The position numbers and the translations under genes are program-made. From NCBI GenBank assembly GCA_963710745.1, contig CAVQBP010000024.1, positions 372,001-436,000 on the forward strand: a stretch of DNA of 64,000 bases, written 5' to 3'. Positions 36,615 to 44,832 of this stretch are shown here, piece by piece (the stretch's first letter is position 1; each line of letters starts with the position of its first letter). Below the pieces are notes generated by a model. It was not told the origin of the DNA, did not search any database, and saw nothing but the letters and a program-made list of their open reading frames with translations. The stretch is from CAVQBP01 sp963710745. Its GTDB lineage: Bacteria > Bacteroidota > Ignavibacteria > Ignavibacteriales > Ignavibacteriaceae.

Positions 36615-37886
36615 TTAATTCCTTTTGATTTTTTGAATAGCTTTTAAGACTGAGCCTGTAGCTTCCTGTACTGTAAAAGCAACATCTTTTGGTTCAGTTA
36701 TTACACCGCATCCGGCTTGTCCCTGCTGATTGTTATTTCCATTACCGTTAAAGTGCAGGAATCCGTTTGTATCGATTGATGATTTATTGATAGGTAAATT
36801 TTTAGTTGCCGGTTTCATCCCGGTAGCTAGTACAACCAATTCCACTTTATTCTTCATTAATTTGCCTGTTAATGAATCTTCTGCTTCAACAATTAATTTA
36901 CCCGAATCATCCCGTGATACTTTGCCAACTTTACCTCTATGAAAATGAATTTTATCATCTCCCTGAACATTCCTATAAAAATCTTCCAGGAGACCATTGG
37001 AACGTACATCTATATAATGCACATGAATTTCAGCATCAGGATTCTGTTCTCTTATATATTGAGTCTGTTTAAGTGAAGCCATACAGCAGACCGATGAGCA
37101 ATATTCAAGATGATGTTCATCTCTTGAACCGGCACATTGTACAAATGCAATGCTGTTAGCTTTTTCTTTAGTTGAAGGTCTTATTACCTTACCTTTTGTA
37201 GGTCCGTCAGCCGATGCAAGTCTTTCCATCATTACATTGGTAATAACATCCGGATACTTCCCAAAACCCAGAGTATCCAAATTCTTCGCATCATAAGGTT
37301 CCCATCCTGCAGCCCAAATGATGGATGTTACTTCAACAGAAATTGTTCGTTCAGGCTGCTCCAGGTCTATTGCTTTATACTTACATACTTCAACGCATTT
37401 GTTACAACTAATTCCTTTGCAGGTTGCTTCATCAATAACATATTTCTGAGGATAGGCATTTTCATAGGGGATGTAAATAGCCGTTGTTTCATCCATATTA
37501 TAATTAAAATCATTTTTTCTTTTTTCGGGACAGACTTCCACACAATCGCCGCATGAAGTGCATTGATTATTAACAAATCTGGGTTTCAATTTAATGTCAA
37601 CTTTATATATACCGGAATTATTAACTAAACTGGTAACTTCAGCTAAAGTAAAAAGCTTTATTAAAGGATTGGTTCTTAACCTGCGGATGTTTATTTCCAA
37701 TCCGCAAGCAGGCGGACATAACTTTGGAAAATATTTACTGAACTGTGTGACCTTACCGCCTATATAAGGATTTTTTTCAATTAGAATTACATTCAAACCA
37801 GTTTCCGCAGCTTCAACTGCAGCAGTAATTCCTGCAATACCGGCTCCCACCACCAAAATGTCAGATTTCATTTCGTTTTTTGTCAT
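36615..37886 (-). CDS. qmoA: QmoA, HdrA-like flavoprotein subunit
   Basis: The 423-residue protein has an N-terminal FAD motif, ILVVGAGIAGITAAVEAAETG, and NPYIGGKVTQFSKYFPKLCPPACGLEI. Two [4Fe-4S]-type cysteine sets follow: Cys109, 112, 115, 119 and Cys156, 161, 164, 168. CAGSRDEHHLEYCSSVCCMASL near residue 255 is the HdrA-like signature, and VVLATGMKPA lies near 355. With QmoB and QmoC it moves electrons from menaquinol to APS reductase. The 104 bases upstream contain a dispersed repeat, so it may have its own promoter. Confidence 0.92.
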   Translation of the reverse strand: MTKNEMKSDILVVGAGIAGITAAVEAAETGLNVILIEKNPYIGGKVTQFSKYFPKLCPPACGLEINIRRLRTNPLIKLFTLAEVTSLVNNSGIYKVDIKLKPRFVNNQCTSCGDCVEVCPEKRKNDFNYNMDETTAIYIPYENAYPQKYVIDEATCKGISCNKCVEVCKYKAIDLEQPERTISVEVTSIIWAAGWEPYDAKNLDTLGFGKYPDVITNVMMERLASADGPTKGKVIRPSTKEKANSIAFVQCAGSRDEHHLEYCSSVCCMASLKQTQYIREQNPDAEIHVHYIDVRSNGLLEDFYRNVQGDDKIHFHRGKVGKVSRDDSGKLIVEAEDSLTGKLMKNKVELVVLATGMKPATKNLPINKSSIDTNGFLHFNGNGNNNQQGQAGCGVITEPKDVAFTVQEATGSVLKAIQKIKRN

Positions 37887-37937
37887 GATTTATCCACTTA
37901 AATATTGTTTGAAAATTTTCAATTGATAATGTCAAGA

Positions 37938-37953
37938 TCCAGATGCTCGATGC
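37938..37953. repeat. Dispersed intergenic repeat, copy 1
   Basis: TCCAGATGCTCGATGC lies in the spacer before qmoA. A copy with two transitions, TCCAGATACTCGATAC, is at 52464-52479 before dsrD-dsrN. Both sit in short intergenic spacers of the island. Confidence 0.5.
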
Positions 37954-37990
37954 CGGATTCTCGGTTTCCAGAATCGAATATCAGGATCTC

Positions 37991-38821
37991 TTATTCGTAA
38001 TACCCCACAATGGATTTAATTACTTTTATTGTTTTTACTCCTTCAACTTTAGACAGAACATTTTTTATATCATTTTCCCACATTCTTGAACCTACTCTTG
38101 GGGTATTCCCTTTAACCACCAATGAACCGGAATCAGCATCCGCTTCGATTTCGACTTCACTTCCTTTGGTTCTAGGCGATTGCTGCAAATAGACTTTTGC
38201 TTTTGCTGAAAGATGCAGGTTCTTTATAATCTTTAATGATTCCGGGCTGGATTGAAATTCTTTTTTTGATGCGATATTTGAAAGTAAATCGGCTGCAAGA
38301 TCAATACTTATTTTCTCCAGGTTAAGCACTATATCATAATGTGAAGGATTTTTCCAGTCAGCGCCATACAAAAAGTGGGACCATTTTTCCCTTCTCTCAT
38401 CAATTAATTTTATGTAAGCTGTAACCTGTTCCCTGCTCTTTCCTCCTTCCTTCATTAAAGTTTTTATTCTGTATTCAGTTGGAGTAGTAAGCAAAGTCCG
38501 AAGTACAAAGGGTATATCACCAAGTAGGAACTGGGCAAGATGACCATGATATATTACACTACCCTTGAGAGCAAAATCTAAAAGTGCAGTTTGAAAACAG
38601 GATAAATAGTGTTTTTTTCTATCACTCATCTTATCCCATATAGTAGGAGATTTTTCAATAAAAGATAAATCACCCAGACCTGTTTCTTTTATTCCGTATT
38701 TTTCAGCAGCCTTGATGACATCTTCCCTGGTAACAACAGAACAGTTCAATTTTTCGGAAACTTTTCTGGCTAACATTTCCGTTGCACTTAAAGAACCCCT
38801 TGAAATTGTTATTATATTCAT
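37991..38821 (-). CDS. Cytidylate kinase-like protein with C-terminal BON-like domain
   Basis: The 276-residue protein joins a cytidylate-kinase-like domain (residues about 1-195: MNIITISRGSLSATEMLARK, VIYHGHLAQFLL, KSREQVTAYIKLIDERREKW, YDIVLNLEKISID) to a BON-like domain (about 198-275: LHLSAKAKVYLQQS, GSLVVKGNTPRVGSRMWENDI, VEGVKTIKVI). The P-loop is degenerate: RGSLSATEM stands where GSGG is expected, so kinase activity is doubtful. BON domains bind membranes or small ligands. It sits between hemA and qmoA. Its role in sulfate reduction is unknown. Confidence 0.72.
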   Translation of the reverse strand: MNIITISRGSLSATEMLARKVSEKLNCSVVTREDVIKAAEKYGIKETGLGDLSFIEKSPTIWDKMSDRKKHYLSCFQTALLDFALKGSVIYHGHLAQFLLGDIPFVLRTLLTTPTEYRIKTLMKEGGKSREQVTAYIKLIDERREKWSHFLYGADWKNPSHYDIVLNLEKISIDLAADLLSNIASKKEFQSSPESLKIIKNLHLSAKAKVYLQQSPRTKGSEVEIEADADSGSLVVKGNTPRVGSRMWENDIKNVLSKVEGVKTIKVIKSIVGYYE

Positions 38822-38838
38822 TGAGCCTCCCGGAATTA

Positions 38839-40056
38839 TTATAATCCTTTGTTTAATTCAGCATCTACAGAAGTTGTTTTTAACGCTTGTGTAATTAATG
38901 ATTTCATCCTGTGAGTTAGCGAGTGAGAAAACTTATTCAACAAATCAATTTCATCATCTGAAACCTGCAGCCTGACTTCATCTAATAGTTGTAACCGGAT
39001 AGATTCTATTTTTTCCCGGAAGAAAGAAAAGCTTTCATCCATATTATATTCATCCCAGGCTTTAAAAATTTGAGTTTCAGTTGCAATAATTCTATCTGCT
39101 TCAGACATATCTAAAGAGATCTCATTTTTTTCAGCTTCCAGATATTTTTTTAAGTCCTCAATATTAATTACCTCAATATCATCCATAAGACCGTCACTAT
39201 TTATATCACGCGGAACGGCCATATCGATTATTAATTTTGGGAACTGATTTTTTAAATAAATTTCATTAATAAGTTTACTATTAATTATATAGTCTGGAGC
39301 TCCTGTGCAGCTGAATATACATTTTGAGCTGATTATTGGTTCTTCTATATAATCCAGGCTGAAAGCTACTCCCATATATTTTTCTGCTAATTCTTCAGCT
39401 TTATGAAGAGTCCTATTGACAAACAACAAATGTGAATATCCCGCCCTGTATAAATTCTCTGCAATAATTTTCGTATTCTGATTTACACCTATAATAGTTA
39501 TGACATCTTCTTTCTTCAATTTTTCTTTTATTATTTTTAAGGCTGTACCGCTCAATGATTGATTATTTGAACCGATTCTGGTTTTAGTTCTAATAAGTTT
39601 ACTAATGCGGAATGCATTATGAAATAATTTATGTAAGACTTTTGCTGCAACTTTCTCCGAGCATGCGATACTGTATGCATCTTTTATTTGACCTAATACC
39701 TGATATTCCCCAATCAGCATTGAATCCAAACCTGCAGCTACTCTAAAAAGGTGTTCAGCAGTTTTAATACCTTCATATATATAGAATAGATTTTGATTAG
39801 GTTTAATCTTTTTAAATTTATAATAGAATTCATCAATAATTGAAAAAGGATCTGTCTCCGGTTTAACTGCAAAATAGAACTCAAGCCTGTTGCATGTTGA
39901 GATTATTATTATACCTTCTACACCCTCCATAGAATAAATAAACTTTAATGCTTCCTTTATCTCTTTATTTGTAATTTGATATATCTCCCTCTCCACGACA
40001 GTAGAAGTTTTATGATTTATTCCTATAACAACTAATTTAGAAATTTCAGTAACCAT
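38839..40056 (-). CDS. hemA: Glutamyl-tRNA reductase
   Basis: The 405-residue enzyme makes glutamate-1-semialdehyde, the first step of tetrapyrrole synthesis by the C5 route. GINHKTSTVVEREIYQI, the catalytic cysteine region STCNRLEFYFAV and GEYQVLGQIKDAYS are all present, with the NADPH domain near residue 185 and a C-terminal dimerisation helix. It lies inside the sulfate-reduction island. This fits the need of DsrAB for siroheme. Regulation with dsr is inferred from its position only. Confidence 0.92.
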   Translation of the reverse strand: MVTEISKLVVIGINHKTSTVVEREIYQITNKEIKEALKFIYSMEGVEGIIIISTCNRLEFYFAVKPETDPFSIIDEFYYKFKKIKPNQNLFYIYEGIKTAEHLFRVAAGLDSMLIGEYQVLGQIKDAYSIACSEKVAAKVLHKLFHNAFRISKLIRTKTRIGSNNQSLSGTALKIIKEKLKKEDVITIIGVNQNTKIIAENLYRAGYSHLLFVNRTLHKAEELAEKYMGVAFSLDYIEEPIISSKCIFSCTGAPDYIINSKLINEIYLKNQFPKLIIDMAVPRDINSDGLMDDIEVINIEDLKKYLEAEKNEISLDMSEADRIIATETQIFKAWDEYNMDESFSFFREKIESIRLQLLDEVRLQVSDDEIDLLNKFSHSLTHRMKSLITQALKTTSVDAELNKGL

Positions 40057-40073
40057 AACTTATTTTTCTAACC

Positions 40074-41819
40074 TTACTCTTTCCCCGCTGAATCCGTTTT
40101 AACCTCATTTTGATTAAGAGTAAGATTATAATTAAGACTCTTAGAGTAATTTGACTTAACAATTCTGCTGTATAACAGATTCCCACCACCTAAATAAGAA
40201 ACATTTTTATACCCGTGATTTATAAATATCCTTGCAGCTTCATATGCTCTAGGACCTTTTTCACAAATAAACATAATCGGCTGTTCTAAATTCAATTCAC
40301 CTAATTTCAGCCTAATTTCCGACAAAGGAATCCGGATACACTTATGTGGAAAAGGATCTGCTTCAATTTCATATGATTCTCTGACATCAATAAAAATTCC
40401 TTTAAATGATGAAAGAAGTAACGGATTAAAATTTTTGATCCCTTCACACTTCTGGTTAATTGCCATATACCCTAAATTATTTAAGGGAGAAATCGGAGAT
40501 GAATGAGCCGGCGTATATCCGTGTTCAAGATTTATTAAATCTTCGACGGTTCTTTTACGAGATAAAAGTTCGGAAAAAACATCAATATATCTGATAACTT
40601 CCCCTTCACCGACCATCTGCAATCCTAAAAGACGCAGGTTTTCTTTTTCATAAACAAGCTTGCCGAAAAGATTTTTCATTTCGGGATAATAATCAGGTCT
40701 GTCGGGCCAGCTGCCTATTATACTTCCGGTATTAAAACCAATTTTTTTTGCTTTTTCTTCAGTTAGACCTGTTGCACCTATTATATTATCAAACAGCTTT
40801 AATGAGAAAGTACCCGCTGCTCCCTTAAATGAAGAAGATTTATCGGCAATAGAATCGGCGGCTATTCTACCCATCCTGTTAGCAAGTGAACCAAATGAAA
40901 AATAATCAGGTTTATTTGTAATTAAATTTTTTACTTCTACACAATCACCGGCAGCCCAAATATCCGGATGATTCGTTCTCATTTGTTCATCAACAACAAT
41001 TCCGCAATAATTGCCTGTTTTAATGTTTGATTTTAGAGCAAGCTTTGTATTAGGTTTAACTCCAAGACAAAAAAAGGCAAAATCAGAATTAATTTTTGAA
41101 CCATCTTCAAGAAATACAAGAGGCTTATTATTTTCATCAGTTTCTATTTTATTTACAGATGCAGAAAGCATTAATTTGATCTTATCCTGTTTAATACAGC
41201 TTTGAACTAAATAAGATATTTCCGGATCTAGACATCCGGGCAATAATGATTTTTCCTTTTCGATTAAAACAGTCTCAATTCCCCAAAGCGAGGTTAAAGC
41301 TTCCATCATTTCGCAGCCGATAAATCCGCCGCCGATAATTACTGCTTTATCTACTTCACCCTTCTGAACAGATTCTCTGAAATTCTTTGAATCCAACGGA
41401 GAATGGAAAAAAGATATAGCCGGGGAAGTTTGATATTGAAATGCCGGTTCTTTTGGTATTGAGCCTGTAGCGATAATTAGTGAATCATACATGAGAGTGA
41501 AAGTCTCATCCTTAATATTACAGCAAACAACTTCTTTTTTCTTTGTATTTATTTCTGAGACAAAAGTATTTGTTAAAACATCTATACCTTTTACATCATG
41601 GAAATACTTTTCGTCGCGGATTGTTCCATAGGAAGTTTTAATCAATTCAGAAAAATCATCGATATCTCCCCCTGCATAATAAGGAAGCCCGCAGCTGCTA
41701 ACCGATAGACACGGTTTTTTTTCTATTATTGTAATATGATAATTTGAACATATTCTGTTCAATCTTGCAGCAGCTTTACATCCTGCTGCCATTCCACCTA
41801 TAATGATTACGTTATACAC
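40074..41819 (-). CDS. FAD-dependent CoA-disulfide/persulfide reductase with rhodanese domain
   Basis: The 581-residue protein has a pyridine-nucleotide-disulfide oxidoreductase domain with the CoA-disulfide reductase active site at Cys43 (SSCGLPYYAGG), NAD-binding AVIIGGGFIGCEMMEAL and FAD-binding IWAAGDCVEV. A rhodanese domain from about residue 465 has its catalytic-loop cysteine, CEKGPRAY, at Cys519. Relatives reduce CoA-persulfide or polysulfide with NAD(P)H. The start is GTG at 41819. The last 25 or so residues lie beyond the rhodanese fold and are coded by repeat-like DNA. It is 9 bases after dsrP. Confidence 0.87.
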   Translation of the reverse strand: MYNVIIIGGMAAGCKAAARLNRICSNYHITIIEKKPCLSVSSCGLPYYAGGDIDDFSELIKTSYGTIRDEKYFHDVKGIDVLTNTFVSEINTKKKEVVCCNIKDETFTLMYDSLIIATGSIPKEPAFQYQTSPAISFFHSPLDSKNFRESVQKGEVDKAVIIGGGFIGCEMMEALTSLWGIETVLIEKEKSLLPGCLDPEISYLVQSCIKQDKIKLMLSASVNKIETDENNKPLVFLEDGSKINSDFAFFCLGVKPNTKLALKSNIKTGNYCGIVVDEQMRTNHPDIWAAGDCVEVKNLITNKPDYFSFGSLANRMGRIAADSIADKSSSFKGAAGTFSLKLFDNIIGATGLTEEKAKKIGFNTGSIIGSWPDRPDYYPEMKNLFGKLVYEKENLRLLGLQMVGEGEVIRYIDVFSELLSRKRTVEDLINLEHGYTPAHSSPISPLNNLGYMAINQKCEGIKNFNPLLLSSFKGIFIDVRESYEIEADPFPHKCIRIPLSEIRLKLGELNLEQPIMFICEKGPRAYEAARIFINHGYKNVSYLGGGNLLYSRIVKSNYSKSLNYNLTLNQNEVKTDSAGKE

Positions 41820-41828
41820 TTTGACATA

Positions 41829-43010
41829 TTATATTTCTATCCGGCTTAAACCGGGATCTTCGATTTCTCTTCGAACCGAAAGAGCAATTTTGTAAAAAAT
41901 GGTTATCAAAAAAATTCCAATTGCCCAGATGCCTATAGCGATAAATGATTCGGGTAATGTCGGCCAGTATTGAACTACTTTTCCAAAAGGATTTGGAATA
42001 AAACCGGTTACGACCAGGCCTAAACCTTTGTCAATCCATATAGATAAAAAGACAATTATACATGCTGTCAGAAGCATTTTCCGATTGTTTCTTAATTTGG
42101 GCACAACAAGGAATACCAATGCTGATACCGCAAGAACAGCTGAAGTCCACATCCATGGAACGAGTCTTGCATTTCCATCAAGACCAACATATAAATATTG
42201 AAGATGAGAATTATGATCCGGAATACCGCTGTATATTGTAGTAAATAATTCCATCAAGATGAAGAATACATTTGCACACATTGCATAAGTAATGATTAGT
42301 CCCAGTTTCTTAATGGCTTCCTCTCCAGGATCAAACTTTGATATTTTCTTTAATATTAAAGCAAAGATTAATAATAATGCCGGGCCGGCTGAAAATGCAG
42401 ATGCCAAAAATCTAGGGGCAAGAATAGCTGTTAACCAGAACGGACGGCCCGCAAGACCGGCAAATAAGAATGCAGTGACCGTATGTATACTGATTGCCCA
42501 GGGAATTGAAAGAATAATAACCGGTCTTATCCATTTGGGCGGAGCTACTGCTTTATTTTCTGAACTTAAAGTTACCCTGGTTATCATAACATTTATAACA
42601 AGATAACCGCTCAATGCGAGTACATCCCAGAACATTAGGGAATGGAATGTGGGATACAAGAAAATGTTCGCAACTCTGGAAGGCTGACCAAGATCAACGA
42701 ATACAAAAAGAATGCACATAATAACTGATGCAATAGCAAGGAACTCGCCGAGTATAGTAATTTTACCAAATTGTTTATAATTATGAAGATAGTATGGAAG
42801 CACAACCATAACTGCAGAGGCTGCAACACCAACAATAAAAGTAAATTGAGCAATATAAAGACCCCAGCTTACATTCCTGCTCATTCCGGTTATTCCTAAT
42901 CCATAATCCAATTGCCTGAAATAAAAATAAACACCGACTACTATTATGAAACCCAAGAGAATTAACCAGCCCCAATATTTTTTATTTCCTTTTAATGCAT
43001 ATTCTAACAT
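41829..43010 (-). CDS. dsrP: DsrP, NrfD-like membrane subunit of DsrMKJOP
   Basis: The 393-residue protein has about ten hydrophobic segments and the NrfD/PsrC pattern, including GLYIAQFTFIVGVAASAVMVV near residue 48, RVANIFLYPTFHSLMFWDVL and VTAFLFAGLAGRPFWLTA near 180. It exchanges electrons with menaquinol and passes them to DsrO and DsrJ. It is the last gene of the dsrMKJOP set and follows dsrO by 9 bases. Confidence 0.92.
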   Translation of the reverse strand: MLEYALKGNKKYWGWLILLGFIIVVGVYFYFRQLDYGLGITGMSRNVSWGLYIAQFTFIVGVAASAVMVVLPYYLHNYKQFGKITILGEFLAIASVIMCILFVFVDLGQPSRVANIFLYPTFHSLMFWDVLALSGYLVINVMITRVTLSSENKAVAPPKWIRPVIILSIPWAISIHTVTAFLFAGLAGRPFWLTAILAPRFLASAFSAGPALLLIFALILKKISKFDPGEEAIKKLGLIITYAMCANVFFILMELFTTIYSGIPDHNSHLQYLYVGLDGNARLVPWMWTSAVLAVSALVFLVVPKLRNNRKMLLTACIIVFLSIWIDKGLGLVVTGFIPNPFGKVVQYWPTLPESFIAIGIWAIGIFLITIFYKIALSVRREIEDPGLSRIEI

Positions 43011-43019
43011 TTTTAAACC

Positions 43020-43817
43020 TTATACTAGATAATAGATTTCCGGGTTTGTTCCTAAACCGGGTTTTCTTCTAATTGAAAAATTATCTTTTAATAATTTCCT
43101 TATTTCAGATTCAGGATCATTCAGATTACCAAAGACCAACGCTTTCTCAGGACAAACTTCGACACACGCGGGAGGTAATCCCTGAGCCAATCTCTCATCA
43201 CAGAATGTACATTTTTCTACAACTCCCTTGGTGCGTGTTGGAAAATCAGGATTTACATCTTTAATGAAAGGTTTTGGATCTCTCCAATTAAAACTCCTTG
43301 AACCATAAGGGCAGGCAGCCATGCAATACCGGCAGCCAATACATCTGTGCCAGTCCATCATAACAATTCCATCATCCCGCTGAAATGTAGCTTGTGTCGG
43401 ACAAACTTCAACGCAGGGCGGATTATCGCAATTATTGCAGAAAACCGGAATTTTTTTATCTTTAAGCTTTTCTGTCATGTAAAAGTTTTCCTGGTCAACA
43501 AAAGCATCTTCATATGGTTCTTTCCAGATCCATTTTATCTCATCTTTAGTTTCACCGAAATCCGGTATGTTATGGATCTTGCTGCATATATCAATGCATT
43601 TTGTACAGCCCTTCTGAGATGTACATTTTCTCAAGTCCACAACCATTGCCAGCCTTTCTTTTTTCGCGGTATTTAATTTTGTGATCTTTTTTGTTGAACC
43701 AACAGCTTTATTTATTCTTGAAACAGTCTTTTGAGTCCGGGCATTAATATTATCCGATGCTATACCAACTGCAGTTATACCAGCTATTCTCAGGAAATTT
43801 CTTCTGCTCTTATTCAT
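43020..43817 (-). CDS. dsrO: DsrO, periplasmic ferredoxin subunit of DsrMKJOP
   Basis: The 265-residue protein starts with a Tat signal, KSRRNFLRIAG, so it is exported folded. Four cluster-binding segments follow: CTSQKGCTKCIDICSKIHN, CNNCDNPPCVEVCPTQA, CIGCRYCMAACPYGSRSF and CTFCDERLAQGLPPACVEVC. This is the DmsB/HybA-type arrangement. It carries electrons between DsrP and DsrJ on the outer side of the membrane. The ATG overlaps the stop codon of dsrJ by one base. Confidence 0.93.
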   Translation of the reverse strand: MNKSRRNFLRIAGITAVGIASDNINARTQKTVSRINKAVGSTKKITKLNTAKKERLAMVVDLRKCTSQKGCTKCIDICSKIHNIPDFGETKDEIKWIWKEPYEDAFVDQENFYMTEKLKDKKIPVFCNNCDNPPCVEVCPTQATFQRDDGIVMMDWHRCIGCRYCMAACPYGSRSFNWRDPKPFIKDVNPDFPTRTKGVVEKCTFCDERLAQGLPPACVEVCPEKALVFGNLNDPESEIRKLLKDNFSIRRKPGLGTNPEIYYLV

Positions 43818-44245
43818 TATTTACTCTCCGTCTTTTTGGAAATCAATCCGGATTCAGTTGGATGTATTTTTTCAGAATGACAATTCCAGCAATAAGGTGA
43901 AACACCGACATACGTATGGCACTGATCGCAAAAATGCGCTGCATCTGAGTGGCAGTTTAAGCAAGTTTTTGTAAGGCTCATATCAAAATTCTTATGATCT
44001 TCTGATACAAAAGTTCTTTTTCCGAGTCTAACCACTTCATATCTCCATTCATTTAATAAGACCATATGATTGGCTCTCATAAAAGCTGTATCAGCAACAC
44101 ATTCCTGTTGATTTGCATTAGTTGGCAAAACAAGATCGGGTTGTTTAAGTGCTGTTTTCCCGTTTAAGAGATCATACCAGATAGGAGATGTAAACAGCCC
44201 CACAAAGATTATTAATCCGGTTATTATTTTCCCAGTATCATACAT
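43817..44245 (-). CDS. dsrJ: DsrJ, triheme cytochrome c of DsrMKJOP
   Basis: The 142-residue protein has one N-terminal membrane anchor and three CXXCH haem sites at residues 95-99, 106-110 and 119-123 (CLNCH, CDQCH, CWNCH). Cys49, in QECVADTAF, matches the unusual cysteine haem ligand described for DsrJ. I chose ATG at 44245, which has GGAG nine bases upstream; an ATG at 44260 is also in frame. A GxxExxY gene and its repeats separate it from dsrK by nearly 600 bases, so dsrJOP may need its own promoter. Confidence 0.93.
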   Translation of the reverse strand: MYDTGKIITGLIIFVGLFTSPIWYDLLNGKTALKQPDLVLPTNANQQECVADTAFMRANHMVLLNEWRYEVVRLGKRTFVSEDHKNFDMSLTKTCLNCHSDAAHFCDQCHTYVGVSPYCWNCHSEKIHPTESGLISKKTESK

Positions 44246-44317
44246 TATTTTTTCTCCCATTATTCTCGGCAGTTCTTTGTGTTTCCTTTAAGTTCTCTGT
44301 GTGAATAGCTTATGTAA

Positions 44318-44360
44318 GGAACACAGAGAGCCACAGAGTACCTCAGAGAACCACAGAGAA
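44318..44360. repeat. Terminal inverted repeat, left copy, of the GxxExxY cassette
   Basis: This 43-base element is rich in CACAGAGA units. It is the inverse of the element at 44750-44792: the inner 17 bases, CAGAGAACCACAGAGAA, are identical, and further blocks agree. A second inverted arm, AGTTCTCTGTGTG at about 44291-44303, lets it fold with ACACAGAG at 44321-44328. Confidence 0.75.
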
Positions 44361-44362
44361 AA

Positions 44363-44743
44363 TCATCTAATAAATCTCCTTAATTGATCTGTTAATTTTA
44401 ATGTATTGAAATTCATTAATAAACCAATCTTTTTGTTTGCAAATTTTAAATAAGTTAATATTTGTGCTTCATGAACCGGAGTTAAACATTCAATTGACTT
44501 TAATTCCAAAACGACTTCTCTTTCTACTAAAATATCCATACGATAACCTACCTCAAGTTTAACTTCTTTATAAATAACCGGTACAGATACTTGTCTTTCA
44601 ATAAATAATCCATTCACATTTAATTCGTAACTAGTACATTCTTCATAAGCAGATTCTAATAAGCCAGGACCAAGATGTTTATGAACTTCAATTGCACATC
44701 CAATAATTTTTCCAGTTAATTCATTTAAATCATTAAATTTCAT
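44363..44743 (-). CDS. GxxExxY protein (PD-(D/E)XK nuclease-like)
   Basis: The 126-residue protein has the name-giving motif in LGPGLLESAYEECTSYEL near residue 25, and a PD-(D/E)XK-like core with Asp in GYRMDILV and Glu-Lys in VLELKSIE near residue 75. Family members often stand alone in spacers between CTCTGTG-rich repeats and are thought to be mobile; some sit in rRNA intervening sequences as relatives of S23. This copy fits that picture: it lies between dsrK and dsrJ with a terminal inverted repeat on each side. It has its own ribosome site (GAAGGG). It is not expected to have any part in sulfur metabolism. Confidence 0.9.
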   Translation of the reverse strand: MKFNDLNELTGKIIGCAIEVHKHLGPGLLESAYEECTSYELNVNGLFIERQVSVPVIYKEVKLEVGYRMDILVEREVVLELKSIECLTPVHEAQILTYLKFANKKIGLLMNFNTLKLTDQLRRFIR

Positions 44744-44749
44744 TTTCCC

Positions 44750-44792
44750 TTCTCTGTGGTTCTCTGTGCTTACTCTGAGTTCTCTGTGTAAC
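44750..44792. repeat. Terminal inverted repeat, right copy, of the GxxExxY cassette
   Basis: This is the inverse counterpart of 44318-44360. It begins TTCTCTGTGGTTCTCTG and ends six bases before the GxxExxY start codon. The two copies define a unit of about 475 bases. Confidence 0.75.
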
Positions 44793-44832
44793 TGGATTTA
44801 GGCGAACCACATATCAAAGAATCTCAAAGATA

